Source of the DNA: Taeniopygia guttata
Lineage: Eukaryota > Chordata > Aves > Passeriformes > Estrildidae
Assembly (NCBI RefSeq): GCF_048771995.1
Contig: NC_133024.1
Coordinates: 58,982,501 to 59,046,500 of the forward strand
Length of the DNA: 64,000 nucleotides
Direction of reading: 5' to 3'
Position 1 is the stretch's first letter; each line of letters opens with the position of its first letter. Below are positions 25,218 to 38,760 of the stretch, piece after piece. A program made the translations under genes and the position numbers. The notes beneath the pieces are model-generated. The model was given only the letters and a program-made list of their open reading frames with translations. It had not been told where the DNA came from and did not search any database.

Positions 25218-28200
25218 TTAAAAATTATGGACTGGCAGAGAAATCAGCAAAGGTATCACCATGAAGTGGATTTTTGAAGGCTTTCTAGGAGAGATGGTAA
25301 GAAGCTTTGGGTTCCACTTCCCACCAGTGGGAATATTGCACTGTTACAAAAAAACAACTACTGGAATGGAGAGAAAAAAACAGCAGAGACCCTCAAAAGA
25401 ATTTATCAAATCACTTATCAGAATATAATGAATATTAACAAAAGACAGTACTAATGCTCTTGAGAACTGAGTATTCCTGGGGTTTGGATATCTTCTTCTA
25501 GGCTGTTAAGATTGCTAGGGAATTTCACAGTTAATGGTGTATTTCCATATGAATGTTTCAAGAAGGGGGGAAGGGTTTGCAAAACTGAATCTTAAGCACA
25601 GAGTTTTCTGCATGCTTCGTAGAGAAGAATCTGATGTTCTTGTAAAGCCAAAATAAGAAGCTTTCATATTTAATAACAGATTATCAAAGATTTTTAGTAG
25701 AAAAACATACACAGAAAATCCTTTATGAGGCACTGTGACAAAGAACTTGTTTCTCTTACTATGGTTAGTAACAGTGCACCAGACATGCCATTACACACAT
25801 GCTAAGTTCATAGAGTAGTATGCAAACAAGAGCAGCTTTGTTTTGCTTAAATAGATAAAAGCAACAAGTTTATTTAGTTTTAAACAGATTTTACGTCCAT
25901 TTTTCATAAACCATTTAGAAAGCATATTGCTGTGGGCTTCCCAGTGATAAATACACTGAGGCATCAGCAAGTGACAACATACGTCGTACTCTTTGACATG
26001 GATAAAAAAATTCAATTCAGCTTTTCTTTTTTCTATCTGGAAAGAGAAACATCTGGGAAAAATACTTTTTAGCCCTGTGTCCTGAGAATGGGTCTTAAAT
26101 GATGCTCTGTCTGCAACTTCATCTGTTTCTCCTTCCTTTTCTTTGCTAACTTTGGGTGACATTGGCTAAGAGTGGCCAAAATTGACAGAGGTCCCTTCAT
26201 TTTAATGAAAGTAAGTGGATGATTAAAGGACAAAAATAACAAACATCCCATGGGTAAAATGGCAGGCACTCAACCTTGCATCAGAAAGTCCATAGAGCCA
26301 TCACCACTAAAGGAGAACCTGCAGAAAACACGGCGAGGTTGTCTCCATGCTCACGCCATCACTATTTATTTGGTTATTTTCCCCATTCTTTAGTATTCAA
26401 CACATCCCAACTCAAGCAACTCTTACTTATGCAAGCATTCAATAAATACAGACACACTTCATTGGCAACTGCTGTGACAGTTGATCTTCACCCCACGGTA
26501 TTATCTTAATAAACTGTCTCTCAGCCCCAGGGTCTTTGTTCTCACATAAATGACCTACAGTTGGTCACCCTGGATTTTATACAAAGCATGATGAGCACAG
26601 GGGTTATATGAGCTAATTGCATAGTGACTGCAAAAATAGCATGCTTTCTTCTCTTCAGCAATGCGTTCTTTCTCTACTGAAAACAATCCAAGTTAATGAC
26701 AGAACTATCTGGATAACTCTGTCATTAGTTAACATTACCACCACATGAGCTTGTCTGCATGGTATTTGACAAAGAAATGCAAGTTAAACAGCCTCCTCCA
26801 GAATGAAGACAATATTGGATTAATTATGTAACTTGCTACACATTTGGAAAATGAAGATGAATTTCCCTTTTATAACCTTATTAAAATCCTACAGAATAAA
26901 AACCAGATTGTAATCTGTTATTGAAGTATAATTCATAAATATCTTTTGAATTACTCAAAATTTAAATCACTGGGGATCTGAATCTGGCCCCATACATCTT
27001 AAAAGAACATTTGACTCATTACTCATGTAAACCTCCATGAACACATAATGCACAGGAACTAATTTGTTTTCTAGGAGAGTTCAATATTCTCTGCCAAAAG
27101 AATTCACATTCTGGTACTTCTAATATACTATGTTATTTTTATTGGTCTACGTGCTACTTTTAATACTAGTTATGGAGTAAACATCTGCAGAAAAGCGGAA
27201 ACTAGAGTCTAATGGACCCTTAGTCTTTTCCCACATGCTTCCCAGAATTCAGACAAATTTCCTCCTCTGATTGAAGACAACAACTGGAAACACTGCAAGA
27301 AGTCCACAAAGCATTTACTATTTAAAACACAAACCGCAGACTACCAAACTAATTTTGTAAGATGATTATTCCTCCAACGTGGCCCAAAACTGAAAGTATA
27401 CGACTCAAAATACACAAAAACACTGTAGCTGAGTCGTAAGTCTCTAGACAGTAAGACCTACCGTTCTTTTAGTTTCTTTTCAGGAGTGTCTTAACAACTT
27501 AGGATATGGCTACATAAGCTTCTTGAAGACAGATCAATTTTCTCTCTAGCTATGCTTGCTTCAGGATGTTTTTGCACCAACCAGGTCTGAATCTCAAGTT
27601 GTGTTAGCATGGGATCATGAATGACAAAGTGAATTTATTAAAATGTCTCAAGCCTAACTGTGCAACATGGAAAAAACACCCCACACTTACCTGGACAGGG
27701 AAGAAAATTTTCAAGCCTGAACCATCCATGTTCAACTGCCAACATCTCCTACAACTCAACTGCTATATATTCCACTGTTCTGACACAAACAAGGCTAACA
27801 GACTGATCATCTGGGTTTCAGTTTAAGTTGGGAAACACCATGCTCCTTCTGACTGTCCCACTTCCTGTTATCCCACTCACTGTAGGGCTTGGTGAGAATC
27901 AGACAAAAAAAGCTGGAAACAACCATGCAACAGAATCAGCTGCATTCTTTTCAGGCAACACGGTTTTCTTTATCAAATGCATAAAAACCCTAACTGATAA
28001 AGCCCCACAGTGTTCACACAACCCATGCTAGGATCCCTCTGCATCCTTGCCACTAGAAAAAACTTTCTAAACTTTTTATTTCTTGCAACTTATTCAGCCC
28101 ATTACTTTTACTCTACTCACTGTGGGACTTCTTCCTGTTCTCTATCTTCACATTAAACATTTAATCTTGCAATTCAGTTTTTATAGCTAAAAAGAGACCT

Positions 28201-31200
28201 GCTCCAATATTTTTCTCAGATGTCAGTTATTTGCAAGTTAGATTAATAAAGTTTCCATCTGAACCGGAGCATCATGAGGCTGTAGCTGCTGGAAATCCTT
28301 CTGAAACCATCATTATGTGCCTTTCTAAGATTTCCACTTCCCTGAGGAGTCTCTGGGGAATTTTTATATTTATATAAAAATATAAAAGAATTATACAATG
28401 CAGTATAAAAAGGCTTTACAGAAGTAATATTCAATTTCTGTTTAAACAAAGTTGCATTATTGAGGACCACAGAGTAGAGGCAAAAGTGAAAATAAGATCT
28501 TCCTCAGATGATGTCCATGAGTAACTGAAGGAAACATAAACACTCTTTTTTGTTTCCAGCCAACTGCTAATCATACAGGCAGTTCTCTCTCACCAAGATG
28601 AGCTCAGCATCAGGAGATACCTACCTCAGAAGTTCTCATTTCAATTTGTTTCTGCCACAACTATGCTTGCTCCTCAGGCACTTACAGAATGCCTCCTTGT
28701 TGTACAGTCATCCCATGGCATCCCTTAGAGACACAGCTGGGAGCACTACATAGGTCTGCATTTTGTCTTGCACAGATGCTTCTATCCACTTTCTGAACAT
28801 TTTTCATATTCACTAAACACCTAGCATTAACAGAAGTGCTGTTTCATTTAGGTTTGGGTTTTGAGTTTTGCATTGCTCTTTCCCTTCATTGGTTTACCAG
28901 TCAACTAGTGAATTTAAGTATCTTTGACAGGGCAGTACATACAGGCTTACATCTCACTCTATATTGCTCATTTTGTATTAGCATGAAAGGAGGTTTCTCA
29001 CCAACTCTGAAGTCTTCATTTTCCTCGTGTTTAAAACATGAGTGGCTCTTGCTCTTTGTCCCCCGATAACAAAATTATTCCTCTACAACAAAATTACATT
29101 GAAGTGCCACTGAAACCTAGAACAGTGACTTCAGTGGTCATCACAGCTGTACTTCAATGATGCAAAGGTTATATCAAGCTTGAAGCTACCAAGGTTGAAG
29201 TTGCAGTTCAATGATGCAAGAGATATCATCTTCAGGATTATCAAATTCAACCTTCTGCTTGCAATTCAATATTCAGTTTCATCAAGTAGCCTGTCTGACA
29301 ATGCAAAATCAAAAGAACCTTATTTTCTTCGTCATTTCAAGATGACCACTACTCCTTTCTGCCTAGCTACTCATGCAGCATTTATACTTGAGGTATAGAA
29401 GAATCGTTTGATTACAGTGAGTTGACTGTCTCACTTCAAACTATTCCTTTGATTCTTGGGTAAGATGAGCCTGAAAATTATTACTTTGACAGTTTGTGTT
29501 TTATTTGTAGTATATAACACCAAAGAAAATAAACTTTGTTAATGTGGAAAAAGTAGACACAGGTGTCAGACCAGCAAGCCAGCCTTATACACATTTGCCC
29601 ATCAGATGTGCTGCCTACTTTCAGTTTTGAACAAATGAAGCCTGGTCTGACTGCACAGGTCTCCTTCTCTCACCTTTCCATGAAGAGTGGATTATATTAA
29701 GCAGCTACTCGGTTCTTTCATTATCAGCAAGGCTGATAATGAAGCAAGGCTTCTTTTTCCTTTTCCTCAGAGACTTCATGTAGTTATATAATCTCCCTTA
29801 ATATTTTCCCAGAAACTGAAAAAGAAATGCCAATTTTCCAGCCTCCTTTACTTAAAAAAATGTTAATAGTTTCCTTCATAGGGTGAATTTACAGCTCCCT
29901 TCTCTTTCGTAAAGAAAACAATATAAACTACATATTACATCTGTTCTGTAAGATGATACAGAAGTTAAGCAAGCATATCACAAAAAATAAAACTGAACAA
30001 CCCAACTAATAACAAACATACCATACCTGGTTTCACAAGCTTTTATGTAATAGTGTTAAGCTTACAGAATTGGCAAGAAACTGGGTAGCTAAGTAGATTG
30101 GCAACAGCACACTGAGGCTCTTGCTCAATCTTCACCCAGGTGAAGCTTCCTCTAGGAACTGAAATGGCATGTTCCCTCACAGGCTGTCAATGAAACAAAT
30201 GGTAATGGCTCTCTGGTTCATATGAAATGGGAGATTACACTGCAGAAAATGATTCATCAGCACAAATGGTATTTCCTCTTACTCCAAAGATATGAATAAA
30301 CTTGAACCAAAAAAATGGCCAAGAGTGCCTTCATTTGCTAAAATGAAATTAACCAGCAAGATGCTCGTTTTAGGCAAACTAAGGGAAAGACAATATATAG
30401 CAGATTCTAAATCAAAAGTACTTTCCAAGATCTTAAAATCATCAGCTTTCTTATGGAACAGCCTGTCACCAGTACTTGCACTTATGCTCTGCCTGAAGAC
30501 AGTAAAAGCCAGACGGGCGTGCGCATGGGAGGCATGAGGATGCATGAACAGACCACCCATTTACAGCTAGTAAATCCACAGAGTGCTTGCTCCATATCTG
30601 GCAGCAGAGGACCACAGCCACACTGATGTGTCTATAGCCATACCCCCGCTGCGCTGTGATCTCAGCAGATTTCACTGCTAAGCAAAGGTCCCAGCTCTGA
30701 GAGAAACCCTAAATTAAGCAGATCACTTATTCAGAAAATGCATGAGTCATGCCAGTATCTATCAGAAGTCATCAGAAGATATTAATCCACGGACCTCTAA
30801 CACCAAAATACCTCCACCACTGCAGAAGGAGAGGGAATGCTTCACTTGGTAGAAAATAGCAAGCCCTTATTCTATATACAGAGCAGCAACTGAATTAGGA
30901 TATAACACAATTTCACAGAATGTCAGACCAGCAAAATATTAGGAAGCAATCCGCTGTTTTCAGATGAAACAAACTTATTTGTCATTGCTGAAATACTTCT
31001 TATAAGGGCAGAAGAACCAATGCTCATTCTAAGAACATGCTCTCATTCTGGTTATTGCAATCCACCTCCCTAAATTCACCCCACGCCTTTATCAGCTCCT
31101 TCTATTTCATTTCTTCTTTGCTTCCTTGACAAAATGCTTCCTAAAAGGAATGAATAAATCTAAACAGAATTTTTAAAAATACTAATAAATCCTCACTGTA

Positions 31201-33029
31201 TTCTACCCCAGGCAGAACTGTTATGTCCTGAAGCATTTTTACACTGTATGTAGTGCACTGGGGTCCCTTTAAAGCCTACACAGAAACAACCTCCTGTACC
31301 AGAATAACTGTGTATTATCCACTCTGGACATGGAGAAAATGCTCCTCCACAAGTGTTGTTAAGATCCAGCATACCAAACCCCATATCTTAAATGGCAACA
31401 CTACATTAAAGGTACCTGTATAAAAGCACTTTAAAGTCTCATTTAACTTAACTCTGAAAATAAAGATCTAGTAACAGAAACAAGTTGTAATTAAGATCAC
31501 TGTTGATCTAGCTTCTTCCTGCAAAGGGGAGATAAAAATCTTAGATTTACACAGTACCTATCAGTCTAAACTATCCCATTCAACAAGCCTGATCTTAGAC
31601 ACATTACACATAAATGTTATTAACATACACAAATGAATAATTTGTGTCCCCAAAAAACTGTCCCTCTAGCAGAAGCAATGCATTGGCAATCAACTTCAGT
31701 CTTAATCCTTATGTTCTGCCTAAAAAACAAAACTTCTTCAATTTCATTCCTTAAAAATTAACCTCTTCTCAGATCTCTATCACCAGTCTATCTACCAACT
31801 CCCAGAGACAAGCACCAGCAAGGACTGAACCCGGCTTACCTCTCAGAGGAATTCTATATAAGCAAAGACACCTGGAGTGTATTGGGAGTGTACTGGCATT
31901 TAACAGACAGACCAATTTTTTTCCACATTATACTGCACACAGAAGACCTAAACCTGTCTTTCACTACTTCAAAACACTCCTTTCTTGCACTGTCAAGTAC
32001 TTAAACCAAAGGTCAGTCTCACCAACCGGCTCAGCCAGATCAGCCTTCCCCTGTATGTGATACTGCTGCAGGATTACTGTTTTAATCATTAACATGCTAA
32101 GAAGGGTTATTCTGAATCACTTGTTTTTACCTTTTGGTTACCAAAATAGGCCTTGTTTAAACAGTTGGCTGTCAGGTATCCATAAAGCACAGCAGAGGGA
32201 AATCCACCTCCTCCTCTGCAATTGGCATGGCTGTTGGAAAACATTCCCTGATCATATCAGTCTGCAGAACTTTTTTTTTTTTCCTGAATCCTTGCTTCGA
32301 GTAACATGATTTGCAAAAAACCAGTGTATTAAACTTCCTTCCAGGAAAAACTGTCATTCCACAAGAAAGCTGTCATTATACCTTGATCCTGCACATTCCC
32401 TTGCTAAGTCTTCTCCCAGTTTACATGGATGATGGAGACATTAAAAGCAATGCATCCTCAGAAAAATCATCTCTATGTCTCTCCCCCTTTCTCAGTCTCT
32501 TCCAGAAAACACACCACCGGTGGCAGTGGTCATCAGGACTTGCACTGCACACTGGCTAGCCAGATCACAGGAGACAGCTATGCTGAGATCAGGGCATTGT
32601 GACGGGGGGACAGGAAGGAAGGAACAGTACCTGCTATCCATATTGCACCTGATGGCACTAAGTGTCCTCAAATGATAAAAAAATGCTGCAGAAACTGTCA
32701 AGAAAGAGGAAGCTGTCACCCCTGTGTCTTCTATACCACCTGAAATGCTCCGAAAGGATAAACAAAAAAAACCCCATAGCCATTTACTAAAAAAATCTAC
32801 TGTAGCTAATCCTTATACATCCACCATCCAATCAATGGCTCAACATGATGACCCTGTTCTGAATCCTGCATTATAAAAGCACAAAACCCAACAGCCTCAG
32901 CACTGGAAACCAACGCAAGGTTGGCTAGTCTGGGATCTGACCCCCTGTAACTTTCAGCTAAAACTAGAACAGAAGCATGAAAAGGGGCTGGTTGATCTTG
33001 TACTTCACCTCCCTGAAAATGCAGGACTG

Positions 33030-33440
33030 CCTTCTCCAGTACACCTGCCAACAATTTGCCTACTCTAATTTTAAACTTCTGAAGAGTCGTGGGGGGCTTG
33101 CACTACACCCAGACTAATATAGGTTACAATACATTTTTCTATTACTGAATTTTGGCCCAGAATTCATTTTAAAATTTATTTCCTCCATTTCTCCATTTAG
33201 TCATAGGTATTATCTCACATAAGGCAGAGAAAAAAAATCTGCTTTGACTAAAATACATTTCAAACACAGACACATAGTTAACCCATTAGTCCATAGTTAA
33301 CCCATAGTTAACATTCAGTCCCAGACTAGAGATGTCTATTTTTGACAATTTCCCTTCAAGCTAGTTCCTCCAGACCCATGAGTATTTTGTTGCTCTTCTT
33401 TGAGCCTCCATCAAATTCTCAGTACCTTCCTGTTAAGATG
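33030..33440 (-). mobile_element. Possible ancient CR1/L3-like remnant
   Basis: The plus strand shows faint colinear similarity to the reverse complement of old amniote CR1/L3 elements. The blocks are CCTACTCTAATTTTAAAC (33059), a GGGGGCTTGCACTAC block, a TTTTTCTATTACTGAATTTTGG block and TTCCTCCAGACCC (33365). The last block is TTGTTGCTCTTCTTTGAGCC (33389), corresponding to the TTGTTGCTCTCCTCTGGAC motif of these elements. A 40-bp GTTAACCC repeat interrupts it. The call rests on memory of the consensus and could be wrong. Confidence 0.4.
33272..33313. repeat. Three CATAGTTAAC repeats
   Basis: CATAGTTAAC occurs at about 33272, 33292 and 33304, twice followed by CCA. GTTAAC is also the half-site core of HNF1-type homeodomain factors. 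This may simply be a small tandem repeat. Confidence 0.7.
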
Positions 33441-34390
33441 ATATTCAGTTTTTATGTGTTCACAACAGATTCTTATAAAAAGGAAATCCCACCTCTTCAC
33501 CAAAATGGTACCTTTTCCTTGACAGCTCAAGCACAAACCATACTTTTCTGTAATTAAATCCCATTCCAGACTCACTTATTAATTCTCAATCCCAGCATCA
33601 CTGTCACCCACCAGTAAGTTCCTGATCTGATACCCCTTGCCCCAAGAACTTGCCTTTTCCCCCTACTTGTTCCCTTCACTCTACTATCCTGGAGGAATTG
33701 TCCTGAAGTTCTGTTTACTACAAAGCAAAGACATTCGTTTCAAAGACACTACTTTTGCCCTATTCAACAAAGCATTTAATTGCATGTCTAACTTTAACCA
33801 CTTTCTTAAATCCATTTGATTTCAGCAAGTAGAGATGAGCTTAAGCACACACTAAAAAAAAAAAAGTTGAGTGTACAAGTCAACTCTGCTGAACCAAATC
33901 CTCAGTTTCTGTAATCACTTGGATGGTCTGCTTTCTGTATTTATCAAGAATTGACAGCTCAATGATTAAAGGTAAGCCTCAAGAGAATCCAAAAACTGCA
34001 GCATGCTTTTGTTCCTTTCTTAAAAGAAGAACAGGAAATAAATACCTAAGTATTTATCCCTTAGTACAGTAATCATGAAGCCTATACATTTAAACATAGA
34101 GTAAGTAACTCTATATTCTCATTACTTCAGTACCCAATTTGAAAAATAACAATAAAAGAAAGCCTTGTGAAAAATTTGGAAAGGCTCCTGTATCTCAGCA
34201 ACATATGCAGCACATTCCCTGATAGCTCATTAGCAATGACCATCATTGTGCAATTAAGAGAGAGAACAAACCTGTCAATTTCTTAATTCCTGTCCCCTAA
34301 ACACCTTTAAATGGAATGGACATAACTCACTGTTCTGCTTAAGATGATCTTTAGTGGGGAGAAGGGAGAAGAAGGTCTTTGGTTTGGGCC

Positions 34391-34420
34391 ATGGGTTGGC
34401 TCCATCAGTGGCCAACCCAT
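34391..34420. repeat. Perfect 10-bp inverted repeat
   Basis: ATGGGTTGGC (34391-34400) and GCCAACCCAT (34411-34420) are exact reverse complements separated by 10 bases. They could form a hairpin or be a paired protein-binding site. The spacing is wider than the 5 bases of a classic NFI site. Confidence 0.85.
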
Positions 34421-36221
34421 ATTATAGCAGATGAAAGCTTTATATACACCACCACTAACAAATGCAGTTGGTGTAAAAGGAGTTTAGTGGAGAGTATTTA
34501 AAATCACTTCCAAATGACTTCCATTGTTTCTACACAGAATACTTCATGACCTCTCTCCCTTGTTTTTTGTTTGTACTTTTTGTTTTCTTTGCCTTCTCTC
34601 ATTCTGCTGCCTGGCAAACACAGGCAGAGGTGAAGTAGAGACTGTAATTAGGCAACCATATCAAGCTTCATCTGTGGACTATCTAATTGTAAGGTTCACG
34701 TTTTGGGAGTAGTACCATCTGAGAAAGAAAGGGAGAAGAAAAATTGGAAAATTACTACTTCCTCTCAATCCACAAAGCCTTCCAAAATTCAATTAGCGTG
34801 TTCTAAACCAAACCATCCACACATGCTATGGCTCTAAAATGTGTGATTTCAAATATAGACAAGAAAGTAGCTGCCCATAGATATATATCAGAATTATAAT
34901 ACTCTCTGACCATTCCACTTCAACCCTTTTTATTCAAGTGGCATCTGCTGTAACCCTTTTGTACCTCAGTACTTGAGATGAACCAGGAAAATACCTATGG
35001 GCAATATAAATAAATTGTCTGTGACTGCACATGGGATCTCTTAAATAATGCTGTGAAGCCCCCTGTTCAGAGAATACCTTTCACATGCCCAGCGTGAATA
35101 CTGTTGTTTAAAAATGCATACTTGACTAAGTTTGCTATCTTTCCCACAGTAAATTTTTCTTGGGATTTTACAGTTTCCAAGACTGGAATATTATTTTCCC
35201 TTTCACAGAATCACTGATGCAACCAATAGGAAAACTACCTCTGTTTCAATTTACTGTGTGATGTCTGTAAATGCTGCTGGATAGTGAAGACTTGTAGGTA
35301 AAACTCAGCAAACATCTCTTTGCCATTTTCTCCTATAAAAGAGAGACAAAAGCATAGAAACTTCTCTACTGCCTTGTACATACAACTACACATCCGTGCC
35401 TGCTCACCTCCTTTTCCTGCTGCAGCTCAGCATCTCCAGCAGCTTCCAGAGCATGAACACCTGCACCCGTCCCAGGTCAGATCTCCAGCTTGCACTAATG
35501 GATTTTTTCAGATAGATGGCAGTGCACAAAGTGCATCCCAGGTTGATTCAGGGTCGAGATGCCATTTCAGTGCTCAGGCACTTTAACTAAGGGAATTACT
35601 GCATTATCAAAATCACTTTTAGAAAGATGATGGCTTAGGACCCAATCCTGCTGCACGGTGATAGCGCTGATTCCTTGGAAGGGCTGAACTGGGTGCCAAG
35701 AACATAAACATGGCAATATGGCACTTAGGATTTTACTTTCTATTCCTAGGAGCCACAAAAGATTTTTCATTCAATACATTCTAATCAGCATAGTTTTAAA
35801 ACACAAAGCTAAAGGATGACTAACAACACAAAATCCAGAAAGATATTGGATGTTGGATACAAGAGATGATATATCTGATTTTCAAGGGTCCGTAATAGCA
35901 CAGATTTAACAAACAATCCTGCAATAAGAACAGACAACTCTAAATCATTTTTAATGGTAGAAGTTCTACTTAATTTTGTGCCCTCTTAATTCTAACAGAC
36001 ATTATTTTTAAGAGACCAGAGTGAAATTTTAACCATTTACTCCATTTACCCCAGCAAATCTTTCTCACAAAAGGAAAATACTAACTAAGCTGCTGTAACA
36101 AATAGGAGTTAATCTCCCAGCACAATTAGTACTTCAGTATCTACTACTTCGAGATTTCAACATATAGCTATCATGATGTGGAAGCATCCACCACCGTTTT
36201 GTTTTCTGTTTGCAGTAGGGA

Positions 36222-36234
36222 GTTGCTAGGAAAC
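36222..36234 (+). promoter_or_regulatory. RFX X-box-like motif
   Basis: GTTGCTAGGAAAC matches the RFX X-box pattern GTTGCCNNGGAAAC-type closely, being one base shorter in the spacer. It lies about 2 kb inside the inferred first intron of ENOX1. Occupancy is unknown. Confidence 0.4.
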
Positions 36235-37995
36235 AAAATACTATTGTCTGATTTCATGATCTATTGCCTGGTTTGCCTGGCAATAAAGTCTTCTAAATCT
36301 ATTACCGGATTATTCTGTATTTTACAGCGAGATTAAGACTAACATTAAAACACATGCAAACAGAGAAAAGCAGCAAAAAAATGCCTCAAAATCCAGGGGA
36401 AAGTATGCATATATTCCAGGCTGAAGAAGACAAGCTATACTGTGGAAAAATGAACTCAAGCAATCCGGTGATATTTATATATGCACACACTCACACGTGT
36501 ATCAGCGTTCCTTGACTGTATCTATAGTTTTGCTGACTTGTCAAAGACTCTCTCACTTCCAAGGATACAAAGCGTTCTCTTACTACTGGAGAGCTACTGT
36601 ACACTGTAAGTTCCGTAAATACCACATGCTGCAGAATGCCTGGTGTGGGCAAGAACACATGCCACCATAATTTTTGTTCTTGGAATTCATATCTAGGTTG
36701 TTTCAGTGCTTTAATTTCTTTACACAATCTTTTTTTTTTCTTGTACATTTGGACAGATAGAAGAGCCAGAGACAATTCCCCACTCTGCCCCTCCCTCTTC
36801 AGTTGTAACATAAATAAATAAATTATCAAATAGAGAAATAAATAAAAGCACCAGGAAAAGCAATCCAAAATTGAAAGCCACAATAGCAAATTTCAGTTAT
36901 TTTTGACCGTGGCAAGTCTTTGCAAAATGAGCAAATAAAAGATTATGAAAACTAGGAAAATGTGGGTGCCTACCAATGCATTCCCACAACAAAAGAGGAT
37001 ACCTCAAATGCAAAAACAATCAGACTTAAAAGCTGAGAGACAGATGAAGAGAGTTCAGCACAAAGTCATAGAGAAGGTTTAAAATAAAACCTGCAGAGTA
37101 GTTATTATTCTTTTATGTATATCTACAATTTCACACCATGCACAACATGCACTATTTCAAAGTCCTTTCAACTCACTTATTAACGCCTATGTATTTTATC
37201 ACTGCATTTTAAATTTGAGAAAAAAAATAAATGAGGTTCATTGCAAAAAAACATCAAAGCTTTTGAGACATTACAGTAGAACTCCCAGTGATAAGAAAAA
37301 AAGAAAGAAGTAACAACACACAACATAGAAAATACACAGTTCATTGGAAGGACCTGAAAGCTTCTTGCCTCTCCTGCTCAGAGATGGATTTATTCAATCT
37401 CCAGTTTCTGATAGTTTCCTATCAGAAACTAGAAGCCCCCGCCAAACCACATTTAGAATTAAAGGACAAGAGAGTAAAATGCAAGCGAGCTTCTTCTACC
37501 CCAAACAACAGTAAGCTACTTCTAGCAATTAGATGAAAGAGGAGGAAGATGGACATGACCCACAACCAATCCCTCTCCTCACCAGGGTCGAATACGGCTG
37601 TTCTCAGCTGCTAACCCGCTACAGTAACACTGCTAGTTACAAAACGGAGCACAGGTCTCGGTGACGCCGGGATCCCGTCACCTATAGCTCCACTGAAACC
37701 TGTTCTAAAACACTCTCTCAAGGAACGAGGAGAAACAGGAGAGGGATGGGACAGTCTCCTCCCGAGTTGCCACCAAAAGCTGCTTTGCCAACTGCAGGGG
37801 GGCTGTCGGCGACATCGCAGCCGCAGCCACACAGCTCTTAGAGGGAAGGGGGGCAGCGGGAGGGACCCGAGCTCCGGCCGCCCTGGGTGCGCTGCCCGGC
37901 CGCCCACGCGTGTGCCCCGGGGGAGGCTGCCCTGCGAGGCGGGGGCAGCGCCGGGCGCGGGAGCCCGGTTCTACCCGCGCTGCAGCAGCGACTGC

Positions 37996-37999
<4 letters not shown>

Positions 38000-38032
<33 letters not shown>
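38000..38032. repeat. Poly-A tract (33 bases) inside the CpG island
   Basis: An uninterrupted run of 33 A is followed by AAAT repeats (38036-38051). On the inferred ENOX1 strand it is poly-T shortly after the putative first donor. It is the longest homopolymer in the window and its length should be treated as uncertain. Confidence 0.95.
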
Positions 38033-38035
<3 letters not shown>

Positions 38036-38038
<3 letters not shown>

Positions 38039-38051
38039 TAAATAAATAAAT
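38036..38051. repeat. AAAT tetranucleotide repeat
   Basis: Four clean AAAT units next to the long poly-A tract. Confidence 0.85.
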
Positions 38052-38586
38052 AGCCCGGTAGCGGGAATGAGAAAATAAAAGCCCAGCCTAAACAGGCAGA
38101 CCCCAAACAACAACAAACACCGGGCGCCCAGGAGAGCAAACTTTCTGACTCACCGGGAAGAGCCGGTACCAGGGGGGCGCCGGGCAGCGGCGGGGGCGGC
38201 GCGGGGCCCCGCGGGAGCGCAGCCGGAGCAGGAGCCGGGCGAGGCGAACGCCGCCGGCGGGGCTGGGGCACCGCGTCTCGCCCTGCTCCTGTCGCCCTCC
38301 CCTCCCTCCTTCCCTCCGTCCCCGTCCCTCCGCAGCGCCGGGAGCCGCCCGGGGCGGGCTGCCGCCGCGGGACCGCCGTACCTACCTACCGCTGCCGGTG
38401 CGGGGCCGCGGAGCAGCGGGAGCCGCCGCCGCCGCCCCCCTTCGGCGGCTGCCGGGCCCGGCGGCGCTGCAGCAGGCGGAGGACGCCCCGCGGCGGCGGG
38501 GAGCGCGGGGCCGGCGTGCGGAGAGGCGGCGGCTGCCGAGGCACGGGCAGCGCGGTGCTTCTGCTTGTCCGGCTGTGTGAGCGAGC

Positions 38587-38620
38587 GTGTGTGTGCGTGC
38601 GTGTGTATGTGTGTGTGTGC
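38587..38620. repeat. GT dinucleotide microsatellite
   Basis: GT repeats with GC and AT interruptions lie within the putative ENOX1 5' exon region of the CpG island. They would be transcribed as CA repeats on the minus strand. Confidence 0.9.
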
Positions 38621-38720
38621 CGGGGAGGGATGCTGCAAGGGACCGAGGGAAAATTCTCCCCTCCTAGCAAAGCCGCCGACAAATGGCAAAGCAGGTGTGC
38701 AGGGTAGGCAAGGCTCCCAA

Positions 38721-38760
38721 AGGAGGAGGAGGAAGAGGAGGAGGAGGAAAGGGGAGAGGG
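38721..38760. repeat. GGA-rich purine tract
   Basis: An imperfect GGA/GGAA repeat of about 40 bases in the CpG island. Such tracts are common in promoter islands and can adopt G-rich structures. Confidence 0.85.

Larger units (their letters stand above)
20689..33029. other. Inferred ENOX1 intron 1, no gene seen
   Basis: This is more than 12 kb of AT-rich sequence without a recognised exon. It contains poly-T (21285-21303), poly-A (25198-25217), an A- and purine-rich tract (24436-24770) and a local near-duplication of TTCAATGATGCAA at about 29153 and 29208. Open frames of 60-125 codons are scattered on both strands as expected by chance. I compared none of them with any known family successfully. 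Confidence 0.5.
33441..37619. other. Inferred ENOX1 intron 1 near the promoter, no gene seen
   Basis: Unique sequence with a 10-bp inverted repeat (34391-34420) and an RFX-like site (36222-36234). The frame at 35320-35586 (plus, 88 codons) and other frames have no recognisable domain. I could not identify a second 5' UTR exon of ENOX1, which would be non-coding and hard to see. Confidence 0.5.

Noticed and set aside
1..38380. Search for ENOX1 coding exons (RRM domain and coiled-coil segments) on the minus strand.
   Set aside because: None found. Only intron-like sequence is visible, consistent with a very large first intron.
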